Part shown: positions 20,070 to 29,374 of the stretch, one piece after another
How positions within the stretch are numbered: the first letter of the stretch is position 1
Layout of the letters: each line of letters starts with the position of its first letter
From: Vibrio atlanticus
Lineage (GTDB): Bacteria > Pseudomonadota > Gammaproteobacteria > Enterobacterales > Vibrionaceae
Direction of reading: 5' to 3'
DNA: 64,000 nt
NCBI RefSeq assembly: GCF_024347315.1
Contig: NZ_AP025460.1
Coordinates: 186,001-250,000, forward strand
The notes under the pieces: model-generated
What the model was told of the DNA's origin: nothing
Seen by the model: only the letters and a program-made list of their open reading frames with translations
Databases searched by the model: none
Translations under genes and position numbers: made by a program

Positions 20070-20968
20070 TGAAAGGGATTGTTCTCGCTGGTGGTTCAGG
20101 TACACGTTTGTACCCATTAACTCGTGGTGTTTCTAAACAACTGTTGCCTATTTACGATAAACCAATGGTGTTTTATCCTATTTCTACTTTAATGCTTGCT
20201 GGTATTAAAGATATTTTAATTATTACTACGCCTGAAGATAATTTGAGTTTTAAGCGTTTGTTAGGTGACGGCTCAGATTTTGGTATTAATATTCAATATG
20301 CAATTCAGCCAACGCCTGATGGCTTAGCGCAAGCCTTTATTATCGGTGAAGAGTTCATAGGTGATGAAAGTGTGTGTTTAGTGCTTGGTGATAATATTTT
20401 CTACGGTCAGTCTTTTAGTCGAACGCTATGTAATGCTGCTGAACGTGAGTATGGAGCAACAGTTTTTGGTTATCATGTGAAAGATCCAGAACGTTTTGGT
20501 GTTGTCGAATTTGATGAAGCCTACAAAGTATTAAGTATTGAAGAAAAACCAGTAAGTCCTAAATCAAATTGGGCAGTAACTGGATTATATTTTTATGATA
20601 ATCGTGTAATAAATTTTGCAAAAAAAGTAAAACCTTCCCATCGAGGGGAATTGGAGATTACATCTATAAATGAGATGTATTTAAATGATGATTCATTGAA
20701 TGTTGAGTTGTTAGGTCGTGGCTTTGCATGGCTTGATACGGGGACACATGAGAGTCTTCATGAAGCGTCTTCATTTGTACAAACCATTGAGAATGTACAA
20801 GGATTAAAAGTTGCCTGCCTTGAAGAAATTGCATGGTCGCAGGGATGGTTAAGTGATGAGAAACTTTATGATATTGCAAAATCAATGCTTAAAAATGACT
20901 ACGGTAAATATTTAGCATCATTGCTTGATAATAAAACATTACGAAATTCATTGCAGGTGAATAAATAA
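20069..20968 (+). CDS. rmlA: Glucose-1-phosphate thymidylyltransferase
   Basis: The 299-residue enzyme joins dTTP and glucose-1-phosphate to dTDP-glucose, entry to the dTDP-deoxysugar path. [20 protein letters not shown] is the nucleotide loop, [15 protein letters not shown] follows, and VLGDNIFYG holds the metal-binding Asp. [14 protein letters not shown] is the conserved sugar-binding end. The gene is overlapped at both ends by rmlB and rmlC (TAATG junctions), a tight three-gene unit. Confidence 0.97.
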   Translation: MKGIVLAGGSGTRLYPLTRGVSKQLLPIYDKPMVFYPISTLMLAGIKDILIITTPEDNLSFKRLLGDGSDFGINIQYAIQPTPDGLAQAFIIGEEFIGDESVCLVLGDNIFYGQSFSRTLCNAAEREYGATVFGYHVKDPERFGVVEFDEAYKVLSIEEKPVSPKSNWAVTGLYFYDNRVINFAKKVKPSHRGELEITSINEMYLNDDSLNVELLGRGFAWLDTGTHESLHEASSFVQTIENVQGLKVACLEEIAWSQGWLSDEKLYDIAKSMLKNDYGKYLASLLDNKTLRNSLQVNK

Positions 20969-21525
20969 TGGAAGTAATTAAAACTAAGTTAGCTAATTGT
21001 ATAATTATTAAGCCGAAAATATTTGGTGATGAAAGAGGCTTTTTCTTAGAGACGTTCCATAGCCAACGTTATCAAGAAGTAGCAGGTATTAAAGAGCAAT
21101 TTGTGCAAGATAATCGTTCAAGATCATCAAAAGGTGTTCTCCGAGGGTTACATTTTCAGAAAACTAAGCCCCAAGGGAAATTAGTTACAGTAACTTCGGG
21201 TGAAGTGTTTGATGTCGCTGTTGATCTACGTCCAAAATCAGATACGTTTGGTCAATATGAATCGGTGTTATTAACTGGAGAGAATAAAATTCAGTTTTAT
21301 ATACCACCAGGTTTTGCTCATGGATTCGTTGTACTAAGTGATATAGCGGATTTTCAATATAAATGCACTGACTACTATGATCCTAGTGATGAAAGCGGCT
21401 TATTGTGGAGTGATCCAGGTATTGATATTCAATGGCCTGTAATTAATCCTCTTTTATCTGAGAAAGACAAGATTCAACCATTATTGAGTGAAATCGAAGA
21501 TAGAATAAAACAAGGATGGCAATAG
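20968..21525 (+). CDS. rmlC: dTDP-4-dehydrorhamnose 3,5-epimerase
   Basis: The 185-residue cupin-type enzyme epimerises dTDP-4-keto-6-deoxy-glucose at C3 and C5, giving the L-configured sugar. PKIFGDERGFFLETFHSQRY opens the fold, VLRGLHFQ holds the catalytic His, and FYIPPGFAHGFVVLSD and the DYYDPSDESGLLWSDPGI tail are conserved. The next reading frame starts three bases after its stop. The presence of rmlC shows that the final sugar is of the L series (L-rhamnose or 6-deoxy-L-talose). Confidence 0.96.
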   Translation: MEVIKTKLANCIIIKPKIFGDERGFFLETFHSQRYQEVAGIKEQFVQDNRSRSSKGVLRGLHFQKTKPQGKLVTVTSGEVFDVAVDLRPKSDTFGQYESVLLTGENKIQFYIPPGFAHGFVVLSDIADFQYKCTDYYDPSDESGLLWSDPGIDIQWPVINPLLSEKDKIQPLLSEIEDRIKQGWQ

Positions 21526-21527
21526 AA

Positions 21528-22343
21528 ATGAGTAAATTTACTGTTTTTGGTGGGCGTGGATTTATTGGTTCGGAATTTGTAAAAGAACTTAAAACTCAAA
21601 GTAATGAAGTTTTTATACCTGAAAGGGGAAATACAAGTATTTATGATGTTGATTTAGGTACGGTAATTTATTGTGCAGGATATGGTGATTGTGAGAAAGA
21701 TCCTTTCAATGTTTTAACTGCAAATCTTGTTTTACTTAGCTCATTATTACAGAACGCAAAATTTGATAATCTAGTTTATATATCATCTACAAGAGTATAT
21801 ATGAATCAGGAATTATCTTGTGAAGATAACGATCTTAAAATAACTCAGGATGATGAAAGGAAATTATTTAACCTAACTAAGCTTGCTGCAGAAGAGTTAT
21901 GTTTGAAAAGTGGTCGTGATTGTTTAATTATCCGTCCTAGTAATGTTTATGGTTTGGCTTTAAATAGCACACTGTTTTTACCATCAATAATAAGAAATGC
22001 CATTAATAAGTCACAAGTTGATATGTATATATCTCCATCTTATGCAAAAGATTATGTATCAGTATCAGATGTAGTCGAAAGTACATTGGCACTGCTAAAG
22101 GTTAAACCTACACCTAGAGTTGTAAATGTTGCATATGGTCAGAATGTTACAGCGCAAGAAATTTCAGAGGTGTTAACTATAAATACAAATACCAAAATAA
22201 ATTGGTTAAAATCAAATCTGAATTCATGTGAAATATTTCCAGAAACTGATATATCTCAATTAAAAGAGCTAATTGATTACAAACCAAGGTATGTCCTTGA
22301 TGATTTAAAATTGTTAATTGATGAATTTAAAAATAAGTTATAA
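21528..22343 (+). CDS. NAD(P)-dependent epimerase/dehydratase-family protein in the RmlD position
   Basis: The 271-residue protein has the SDR cofactor motif VFGGRGFIGSEFVKEL and the Ser-containing YISSTRVYM. It takes the place where rmlD normally stands after rmlB, rmlA and rmlC, so a 4-keto reductase giving dTDP-L-rhamnose or dTDP-6-deoxy-L-talose is the simplest idea. It is not a recognisable RmlD. The catalytic YxxxK is changed: LFNLTK has Phe (codon TTT near 21874) four residues before the Lys. The start at 21528 has GGATGG at a suitable distance; a start at 21516 inside rmlC is less likely. Activity or role is uncertain. Confidence 0.7.
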   Translation: MSKFTVFGGRGFIGSEFVKELKTQSNEVFIPERGNTSIYDVDLGTVIYCAGYGDCEKDPFNVLTANLVLLSSLLQNAKFDNLVYISSTRVYMNQELSCEDNDLKITQDDERKLFNLTKLAAEELCLKSGRDCLIIRPSNVYGLALNSTLFLPSIIRNAINKSQVDMYISPSYAKDYVSVSDVVESTLALLKVKPTPRVVNVAYGQNVTAQEISEVLTINTNTKINWLKSNLNSCEIFPETDISQLKELIDYKPRYVLDDLKLLIDEFKNKL

Positions 22344-22441
22344 TTGACTGAAGTATCAGGTTGAAACTCATGCATCGACCCTAGTTTTTGAGTGTCAATA
22401 TATGTAGGCATGCATTGATCGTGTTGATTTTATAAATAGTA

Positions 22442-23527
22442 ATGATAATGAAAAAAATAATTTTGTACATTAGTAGTATGAAGCCCGCTGGAGGTATTGA
22501 GCGAGTAGTCTCTACTTTAGCTAATGAGTTATGTAACAATTATGCAGTAACTTTACTTGTTAAAGACACAGGGGAATCCTTTTATCAATTAGATAGAAGG
22601 ATTGAAGTATTAAGTTTAAATTGCGCTCTAGACTTAAATATGAAGTCTAGAGTTTCGAGAGCTTTGGGCTTGTTAGGGAATTTGTTCGTCTCGGCATATA
22701 AGTTAAGGAAGCTATTTGAGAGATGCGATTTTGACTATATTTATGTCACGACTCCAGTGTCTTTTTGGGAGTGCTTACTAACAGGTAGATGCAACAAAAA
22801 AATTATTGCATCTGAGCATGGGGCAAGAGTTAACTATAATATCATCTATATGGCCCTTAAGGTTGGGTATAAATTTGCTCATTCATATATGATTCCAACA
22901 AAAACTGATTTTTCTTATTATATAAATAGAGGGTATCCAGCGGTTTATATCCCTCATCTTCGGCCTGCATTACCTTACTCTATTAGTAATAATGATGTAA
23001 AAAAGATAGTTAATGTCGGAAGATATACGGCAGATAAACAGCAGTTAGCTTTAATTAGAATGTGGTCCGAGTTAATAAAGGAAAAAGATGACGTAAGCGA
23101 GTGGGAGTTGGTTCTTGTTGGTTCTGGGGAGTTGGAAGGTGAGATTATTGCTCTTGTTGAAGAACTGGATTTATCTAACTCCGTTAAGTTAGTTCCTCCA
23201 AGGAAAGATATTGATACAATTTATTTGGATGCTTCTATTTTTGTATTGACATCAAGTAGCGAAGGTTTTGGAATGGTTGTCCTAGAGGCTTTGTCTTTTG
23301 GGTTACCTGTAGTGAGTTTTGATTGTCCTTCTGGTCCGCGGGATATAATTGACGATAATCTTGATGGGATACTCGTTGACTTGAATGATTTTGAAGGTTT
23401 CAAAATTAAACTATATTCTATAATGCGTGACAAATCATTGAGAGAAAAAATGTCTCTCCATGGATTTTCCAAAGCAAGTGTTTGGAATCAAAGTAACATT
23501 CTATCAAAGTTTAAGGGTTTATTCTAA
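22442..23527 (+). CDS. Glycosyltransferase family 4
   Basis: The 361-residue GT-B enzyme has SSMKPAGGIERVVSTLANEL at the N-terminal acceptor side. The C-terminal SSSEGFGMVVLEALSFGLPV is the E-x7-E retaining-transferase motif, preceded by NVGRYTADKQQ. It most likely adds one sugar to the lipid-linked repeat unit on the cytosolic face. The donor and linkage are not readable. A second ATG at 22448 is an alternative start. The stop lies directly before the next gene's ATG. Confidence 0.88.
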   Translation: MIMKKIILYISSMKPAGGIERVVSTLANELCNNYAVTLLVKDTGESFYQLDRRIEVLSLNCALDLNMKSRVSRALGLLGNLFVSAYKLRKLFERCDFDYIYVTTPVSFWECLLTGRCNKKIIASEHGARVNYNIIYMALKVGYKFAHSYMIPTKTDFSYYINRGYPAVYIPHLRPALPYSISNNDVKKIVNVGRYTADKQQLALIRMWSELIKEKDDVSEWELVLVGSGELEGEIIALVEELDLSNSVKLVPPRKDIDTIYLDASIFVLTSSSEGFGMVVLEALSFGLPVVSFDCPSGPRDIIDDNLDGILVDLNDFEGFKIKLYSIMRDKSLREKMSLHGFSKASVWNQSNILSKFKGLF

Positions 23528-24352
23528 ATGATCTCTATCATCGTACCAGCGTATAACGCTTCGGAAACAATTTTAGACACATTAGTATCCGTGAAAAATC
23601 AAGATATATATGATGCTAAAGTAGAGTTGATAATTATAAATGACGGTTCGTCTGATGATACGGAAAAATTAATAACACAGTTTATTTGTGAAAATAAACA
23701 TATGGATATAACTTATATATATAAAAAAAACGGTGGGGTTTCAAGTTCGCGGAACTTAGGCATAAGAAAAGCTAAATATGATTGGGTTGCTTTCATAGAT
23801 TCAGATGATGTTTGGGCTAATAATAAATTATCTGAGCAGATATACATCATCAATAATTCAGGATTTAACATAGACTTTATCGGTTGTGCTAGGAATGATG
23901 AAATCCTAAGTCTTTACGGTAAGAAAATCACTAAATTACATAAGGCTTGTTATAAAGAATTGTTGATTAAGATGTTTCCGCAAACTTCTACTGCAATGGT
24001 AAAAAAATCTGTTTTAGATAGAGTTGGTGGTTATGATGAAACTATGACTCACTCTGAAGATGGGGATTTATGGATCAGAATTTGTTTTGAATATGATTTT
24101 TACTATATGCCAGAGTCATTAGTCGTAACAGGTGGTGAAAAACATAATTTTGGTGAATCTGGCCTATCTGCTAATTTATTGGCTATGGAAAAAGGCGTTC
24201 AGTATACTCTCTTAAAGTTGTTTAAAAGCAAAATAATTAGTGGACCTTTTTATTTTTTCTTGAAATTTTTTTGTTATATAAAATATGTTAGAAGATTATT
24301 TATTTCTTCTTACAATCGTAGGATGAAAGCTAAGTCTAAAGGTTTTTTTTGA
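23528..24352 (+). CDS. Glycosyltransferase family 2
   Basis: The 274-residue GT-A enzyme starts ISIIVPAYNASETILDTLVS, with IINDGSSDDTEKL and FIDSDDVW as the DxD region. GGVSSSRNLGIRKA is typical of the family. A basic, hydrophobic C-terminal part may lie on the membrane. Its stop overlaps the next gene by 4 bases. It is one of four non-initiating transferases in the cluster. The donor is unknown. Confidence 0.88.
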   Translation: MISIIVPAYNASETILDTLVSVKNQDIYDAKVELIIINDGSSDDTEKLITQFICENKHMDITYIYKKNGGVSSSRNLGIRKAKYDWVAFIDSDDVWANNKLSEQIYIINNSGFNIDFIGCARNDEILSLYGKKITKLHKACYKELLIKMFPQTSTAMVKKSVLDRVGGYDETMTHSEDGDLWIRICFEYDFYYMPESLVVTGGEKHNFGESGLSANLLAMEKGVQYTLLKLFKSKIISGPFYFFLKFFCYIKYVRRLFISSYNRRMKAKSKGFF

Positions 24353-24933
24353 TGGTATATTCTAAGTTTTTTTGGGCTTTTAGGTTGTTTGTTTTATCTG
24401 TTTTTTATAAAAATATAAAGTTTCCGGGTTATTTAGGGAAGCCTATATTTTTACTTGGTATAAAAAGTTTTCGAATAGGTCAGAGGGTTAGGATATTTCC
24501 TAATGCAAGAATGGAAGTGCATGGTGAGAATGCTTATATAAATATTGATGATAATGTTTCTATAGGTCAAGGTTTTCATGCTACATCCGGTGGTGAGTTG
24601 AATATAGGTTCCGATACGGTCATCTCCGGGAATGTAGTTGTAACTAATATAGATCATGACTACAAGAACATAGAGTTGGCAGTTCTTGAACAACCTAACC
24701 TCATTAGTGCGACCTCTATTGGAGAAGGGTGCTTTATAGGGTTTGGAGCAATAATACAAGCAGGTACATCTCTCGGTAAACACTGCATTGTAGGTGCTAA
24801 CTCAGTCGTTCGTGGCGAATTTCCTGATTATTGTGTGATAGTCGGCAGTCCGGCTAAAATTGTAAAACGATATGATGTCGATAATGGTTTATGGGAACGG
24901 ACGAATTCTAAAGGAGAGTTTTTAAATCCTTGA
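24349..24933 (+). CDS. Hexapeptide-repeat acyltransferase (WbbJ-like)
   Basis: The 194-residue protein folds as a left-handed beta-helix. Repeats such as INIDDNVSIGQGFHATSGG, LNIGSDTVISGNVVV and SIGEGCFIGFGAIIQAGTSL are visible, as is the catalytic-type NIDHDY. The tail CIVGANSVVRGEFPDYCVIV is typical of O-acetyltransferases acting on sugars. It probably O-acetylates one sugar of the repeat unit with acetyl-CoA. It is coupled by overlap to the preceding transferase. Confidence 0.88.
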   Translation: MMVYSKFFWAFRLFVLSVFYKNIKFPGYLGKPIFLLGIKSFRIGQRVRIFPNARMEVHGENAYINIDDNVSIGQGFHATSGGELNIGSDTVISGNVVVTNIDHDYKNIELAVLEQPNLISATSIGEGCFIGFGAIIQAGTSLGKHCIVGANSVVRGEFPDYCVIVGSPAKIVKRYDVDNGLWERTNSKGEFLNP

Positions 24934-25026
24934 TCTTAGTTTATTCCAAACTTAATACTTATTTATAATAATATTTTTTCGAAAGTTTCTATTAATTATG
25001 AACATGTCACATGTGATATTTACCTT

Positions 25027-26028
25027 ATGATAAAGAATAAAAAAGTTTTACTGATAGCTCCTTCTTTCTTCGGCTACGAGAGTGATATTGTTCAAGAAAT
25101 GATTGCGTTAGGTGTCGAGGTCGACTATTTTGACGAAAGGCCTTTTAAGTCTTCCATTGCTAAGATAATAAATAGGCTAGATTTTAAGTTTATTATGCGA
25201 CGCTATATTAGAAATTACTTTGAAAACATATTAAAGCAAAGTGTTGAAAAAAATTATGATTTTTTACTTGTTATATCACCAGAAACGCTAGGAACCAGTT
25301 TTGTTAGCGAACTCAAAGCTATTAACCCGAATATTATTTCTATTTTATACATGTGGGACTCGTTTGCTAATAAAGAAAATGCAAAAAAATTATTGCCATT
25401 TTTTGATAATGTTATCTCATTCGATCCAGGTGATAAAACAATCAACACCAACATTGAATTTCTACCTCTATTTTTTAATAATGACTTCAACGCTTGTGAT
25501 AATGAATTAAGTCACGAACAGATTTACTCTGTAGCTTTTGTTGGCACAGTGCATAGTGATAGAGTTAAATTAGTTAAACAGATTGTTAAGCAGTTCGAAG
25601 AGCTAGGCGTTAAAACATTTAGTTTTTACTATTGCCCGAGTAAGTTGTTATTTATCCTAAAAAAGCTCTTTACTAAAGAGTATGATTTTATATCTTATTC
25701 CGAGGTTTCTTTCAAGGCTATGTCAAAAAGTGAAGTAAAGACTATTTTTTTACAGTCTAACGTAGTAATCGATATTCAACACCCTGCACAAAAGGGGTTG
25801 ACGATGCGCTCGTTAGAAACGTTGGGCTTAGAAAAGAAACTTATAACGACTAACTGCGATGTTAGAAGTTATGATTTTTTTGATGAAAGAAATATTTTGG
25901 TGATTGATAGGGTTAATCCTCAAATTCCAGATGATTTTATTAGTATGAAATATGCGCCTCTTAGTAGCGAATGCCGTTCCAATTATTCACTACGTAGTTG
26001 GATTTATTCTGTTTTGAATATAAGCTGA
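25027..26028 (+). CDS. Glycosyltransferase, CgeB-like
   Basis: The 333-residue protein begins KKVLLIAPSFFGYESDIV and contains DFLLVISPETLG and ISILYMWDSFANK. The C-terminal DIQHPAQKGLTMRSLETLGL resembles the nucleotide-sugar-binding end of CgeB/GT-B-type enzymes found in LPS clusters. It is the last glycosyltransferase gene before an insertion-sequence remnant. Function as a sugar transferase is inferred from motif and context. Confidence 0.75.
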   Translation: MIKNKKVLLIAPSFFGYESDIVQEMIALGVEVDYFDERPFKSSIAKIINRLDFKFIMRRYIRNYFENILKQSVEKNYDFLLVISPETLGTSFVSELKAINPNIISILYMWDSFANKENAKKLLPFFDNVISFDPGDKTINTNIEFLPLFFNNDFNACDNELSHEQIYSVAFVGTVHSDRVKLVKQIVKQFEELGVKTFSFYYCPSKLLFILKKLFTKEYDFISYSEVSFKAMSKSEVKTIFLQSNVVIDIQHPAQKGLTMRSLETLGLEKKLITTNCDVRSYDFFDERNILVIDRVNPQIPDDFISMKYAPLSSECRSNYSLRSWIYSVLNIS

Positions 26029-26072
26029 AGCTTGTAGTGAATCTGCACCTAACTGGCCATTAGGCTAAAAGT

Positions 26073-26148
26073 GGTTTTGTTGCGTAATTCCGAGGAACTA
26101 AATCAAGAACCAGCGATCTGAACAGTTACGTCCACTCCCTCTCGTAGC
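26073..26148 (+). repeat. Solo left end of an IS903-like element
   Basis: These 76 bases repeat the terminal region of the element that follows directly at 26149, from GGTTTTGTTGCGTAATTC to CTCGTAGC, with scattered differences. It is a left-over end from an earlier insertion or recombination. Confidence 0.75.
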
Positions 26149-27202
26149 GGCATTGTTGCGTAATTCAATGGAACTAAATTAAGAACCTACGATCTGATCA
26201 GTTACGTCCACTCTCTCTCGTAGCCCTATGCCTAAACCTCGTTACAAAACAACCAACTGGAAGCAATACAACCAATCACTCATTAACCGTGGCTCTCTGA
26301 CTTTTTGGATTGATGAAGAGGCAATAAGCGGTTGGGCGCAAAGCAAACAGAATAAGCTCGGGAGGCCACGTCGGTTCAGTGATTTAGCTATCACGACAGC
26401 GCTCATGGTAAAGCGAGTTTTTTCTATGCCACTGAGAGCGCTGCAAGGATTTATCGACTCGATATTTAGGTTAGCCCATGTACCGTTAAGTTGTCCGCAT
26501 TACACCTGCATCAGTCGTAGAGCCAAACAAGTTGAGGTCTCATTTAAGACTAAAACGAGAGGAGCGATACAACACCTAGCCATCGATGCAACTGGCCTTA
26601 AGGTTTATGGCGAAGGTGAATGGAAAGTCAAAAAACACGGGACGGATGGCAAGCGGAGAGTCTGGCGAAAGCTTCATATTGCCGTCGATACAAGCACTCA
26701 TGAAATTATTGCAGCCGAGCTAAGTTTATCGACGGTTACAGATGGAGAAGTACTCCCGAACTTACTGAAACAAACACGCCGAAGTATCCTTGAAGTGTCT
26801 GGTGATGGCGCTTACGACACAAGAGCGTGTCACGCTGCTATTAAGATTAAGCGAGCCGTTGCGCTTATTCCCCCACGAGAAGGGGCCGCCTTCTGGGAGC
26901 GTGGTCACCCTCGAAATCTCGCCGTGGGTTGCCAGAAGCTATACGGCTCAAATAAGTATTGGAAAGAGCGGTATGGATACCACAAACGTTCATTGTCAGA
27001 AACAGCGATGTATCGAGTTAAACAGTTGCTAGGAGGACGATTGAGCTGAGCTTAAGAAGTTTAATGATCTGGTGGGTAACTTACGCGATAATAAAGTGTT
27101 GGACTAGCTCACAGGGTTAGGCGTACCTGAAACTTGTCGTATCGACTAAGAAACAAACGAAATAGGTCGGTTCTATCTTTAAATTTAATTACGCACAAAG
27201 CT
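26149..27202 (+). mobile_element. IS903-like (IS5 family) element, decayed copy
   Basis: The left end reads GGCATTGTTGCGTAATTC and the right end, on the plus strand, AATTACGCACAAAGCT. Both are mutated versions of the ends of the intact copy at 49930-50983 (GGCTTTGTTGCGTAATT). The transposase frame inside is broken at its 3' end. It separates the last glycosyltransferase gene from the initiating transferase gene. Confidence 0.85.
26228..27049 (+). pseudogene. IS903-like transposase, C-terminally broken
   Basis: The frame starts MPKPRYKTTNWKQYNQSL and is nearly identical to the intact copy over about 270 residues. This includes the DDE segments HLAIDATGLKVYG and EVSGDGAYDTRACH. After LLGGRLS it runs into a stop. 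The DNA beyond still resembles the missing tail in other frames, with several indels. Confidence 0.88.
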
Positions 27203-27342
27203 ATTTATAGGAGCTAGTATTTGATTTTCCATAAATAAAAAATTCAGCTAAATTAGTTGGAACCCAGATTTTAAATATAAATGATAGAAAGTGAGTTGTC
27301 TTCTATTACATAAACGAAAATTAACACATGAAGTTGTAAATA

Positions 27343-28578
27343 ATGAAATTAATTGACAAGCTGTTATCTAGTTCATACGTAAGCCATAGTGTCGGACTGT
27401 TTATTACTTTAAGCGGACTTCACATCGTATCTCAATCAATTGCTTCATCAAATACAGTAAGTAATTCATTTTGGCTGGTAGGCGTTTGTTATCTTATAAT
27501 TGCAAACTTATTACCTCTAATATCTAAATACTTACTTGTTGAGCGAAAGTATTACATTTTTCCAGTAACAGTATCTGTTTATACTTTGGCTTTTATTTTG
27601 ATTTTAATGTTTAGAATTGATTATTCTCGTTATGTGATATCAATCGGATTTATAATCAGTTTTATTTGGTTTTACGTGAGTGCTATTCTTCGGGGCCCCC
27701 ATAAAAAACTGTACCTTAGTGCTATTGGCAACTTTAAATCTGAAAATATCAAAAGCCATAAAAATATTGAATTAACGTACCTCTCAGAGCCTTATAATAT
27801 GGCAGATATTAGCAGTGGTTTGGTTGCTGATTTGCATGGAGAATTAACAGCGGATCAAGAGAAATTCATTGCGGATTGTAGTATCAATAATATTCCAGTA
27901 TTTCACATAGAAAGCATTCGTGAAATGATCCATGGTCGAGTTCAGGTAAAGCATTTATCTGAAAACACAATTGGTACCCTTCAACCAAATCCTCTTTATC
28001 ATATTTTTAAACGTTTTTGGGAATCATTGTTAATTTTAGTTACTTTACCAATAACATTGCCAATTATGCTAGTTACAGCTTTATGGATTAAACTAGAAAA
28101 CCCTGGGCCTGCAATGTTTATACAAGAGCGTGTAGGTCAAGGGGGGAAGGTTTTTAATATATATAAATTCCGCAGCATGACAGTAAAACAAAAAAATGCA
28201 GAGGATAAGTTTGCAACTGAAGAACAAGCGCGTATCACTAGAGTAGGTAAAGTTATCCGTAAAGTACGAATCGATGAACTTCCTCAGTTCTTTAATGTGT
28301 TAAAAGGTGAAATGGCATTAATTGGCCCTCGCCCTGAGCAGGAGTCTTTTGTTAAGCAGTTTGAAGCTGATATCCCTTTTTATGGTTATCGTCATATGGT
28401 GAAGCCGGGAATTACTGGTTGGGCTCAAACAGTTCAAGGTTATGCGGATGATACTGATTCAACTCGAGTGAAACTTTCGTACGATCTTTATTATATTAAA
28501 CATATCTCATTTTGGTTAGATGCAAATATTGTGTTTAAAACAATTAGAACTATGCTCACAGGGTTTGGAGCTAAATAA
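27343..28578 (+). CDS. Undecaprenyl-phosphate sugar-phosphate transferase (initiating transferase)
   Basis: The 411-residue WcaJ/WbaP-type protein has an N-terminal set of about four membrane segments (residues 10-125) and a soluble middle part. The C-terminal bacterial sugar transferase domain (about 215-411) contains FIQERVGQGGKVFNIYKFRS, RVDELPQ-like RIDELPQFFNVLKGEMALIG and PGITGWAQ. It would start each repeat unit by moving a sugar-1-phosphate (often glucose or galactose) onto undecaprenyl phosphate in the inner membrane. It is the only initiating enzyme seen in this cluster. The gene lies behind an insertion-sequence relic, so its place in the operon may be secondary. Confidence 0.9.
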   Translation: MKLIDKLLSSSYVSHSVGLFITLSGLHIVSQSIASSNTVSNSFWLVGVCYLIIANLLPLISKYLLVERKYYIFPVTVSVYTLAFILILMFRIDYSRYVISIGFIISFIWFYVSAILRGPHKKLYLSAIGNFKSENIKSHKNIELTYLSEPYNMADISSGLVADLHGELTADQEKFIADCSINNIPVFHIESIREMIHGRVQVKHLSENTIGTLQPNPLYHIFKRFWESLLILVTLPITLPIMLVTALWIKLENPGPAMFIQERVGQGGKVFNIYKFRSMTVKQKNAEDKFATEEQARITRVGKVIRKVRIDELPQFFNVLKGEMALIGPRPEQESFVKQFEADIPFYGYRHMVKPGITGWAQTVQGYADDTDSTRVKLSYDLYYIKHISFWLDANIVFKTIRTMLTGFGAK

Positions 28579-28684
28579 GATCTTGAAAAATGCTTCGCTG
28601 GAATGAGGAATTGGTCTTCGAGCCTTGCCTTTCTTACTTTATAACCCTCTAAGATAACTTTTCCTTATAGGTTAAATAATAAGG

Positions 28685-28838
28685 AAAATTGCCATTGCAG
28701 GTACCGGTTATGTTAGCCTATCAAATGCAGTGTTGCTCGCATAGCATAATGAAGTGATTGCTGTTGATGTTATGGCTGAAAAGGTTGAGAAGACTAACAA
28801 CAAGCAATCACCAATTTCATATGTAGAGATAGCTTTGT
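28685..28838 (+). pseudogene. ugd 5' fragment (UDP-glucose 6-dehydrogenase)
   Basis: This reads KIAIAGTGYVSLSNAVLLA, then a stop, then HNEVIAVDVMAEKVEKTNNK and QSPISY. It matches the Rossmann N-terminus of Ugd. The start codon is lost, and the gene is cut off where the next IS remnant begins. The cluster probably once made UDP-glucuronate. Confidence 0.8.
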
Positions 28839-28845
28839 TGCATAA

Positions 28846-29070
28846 TTCAGTGGAACGAAACAATGAATTATTCATGAACCGTGGTTCTCTGGCCCTTTGT
28901 GTTGATGAAGAGGCGATAAGAGAGTGGACGCAAAGCTAACAGAATAAGCGCGGGAGGCTATGTAGATTCAGTGATCTAGCTATCGCGACGGTACTCATGG
29001 TGAAACGAGTTTTTCTTATGCCATTGAGAGTGGTGATTGCGAGGTGTTAAAGAGGTGAACAGCAATCAGG
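28846..29070 (+). mobile_element. Remnant of an IS903-like element
   Basis: The remnant begins AGCTTTGTTGCATAATTCAG, like the left end of the intact element. It encodes broken pieces of the transposase N-terminus (MNRGSLALCVDEEAIREW, then a stop). It ends near the region homologous to transposase residue 65. Confidence 0.8.
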
Positions 29071-29374
29071 CTTTTTAGTAAATTCCCGAATATACGCAAG
29101 AAGCTATGGGGAAATCATTTTTGAGCTAGAGGGTATTTTGTCGATACGATGGGTGTGAATTATTCGACGATATGTATGGTGTGAAGATAAACAGACATAG
29201 AGTATGAGAAATAGCAGCAATTATGGAATAACGGATAGCGCGGAAGCCCCTTCCTGGGCCTATAAAGAAAAACAGCTTTCTTGATCTTCCACTACTGCTT
29301 TGCCTATAAACTGTAGTAAAATTACGCTAATTTGTTTTTATATCACTTTATGTAAATTTAACGAGGTCAGTTCT
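29071..29374. other. Gene-free stretch before gpmI
   Basis: About 300 bases with no recognisable gene. It should contain the gpmI promoter; GAGG stands ahead of the ATG at 29375. Confidence 0.4.
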
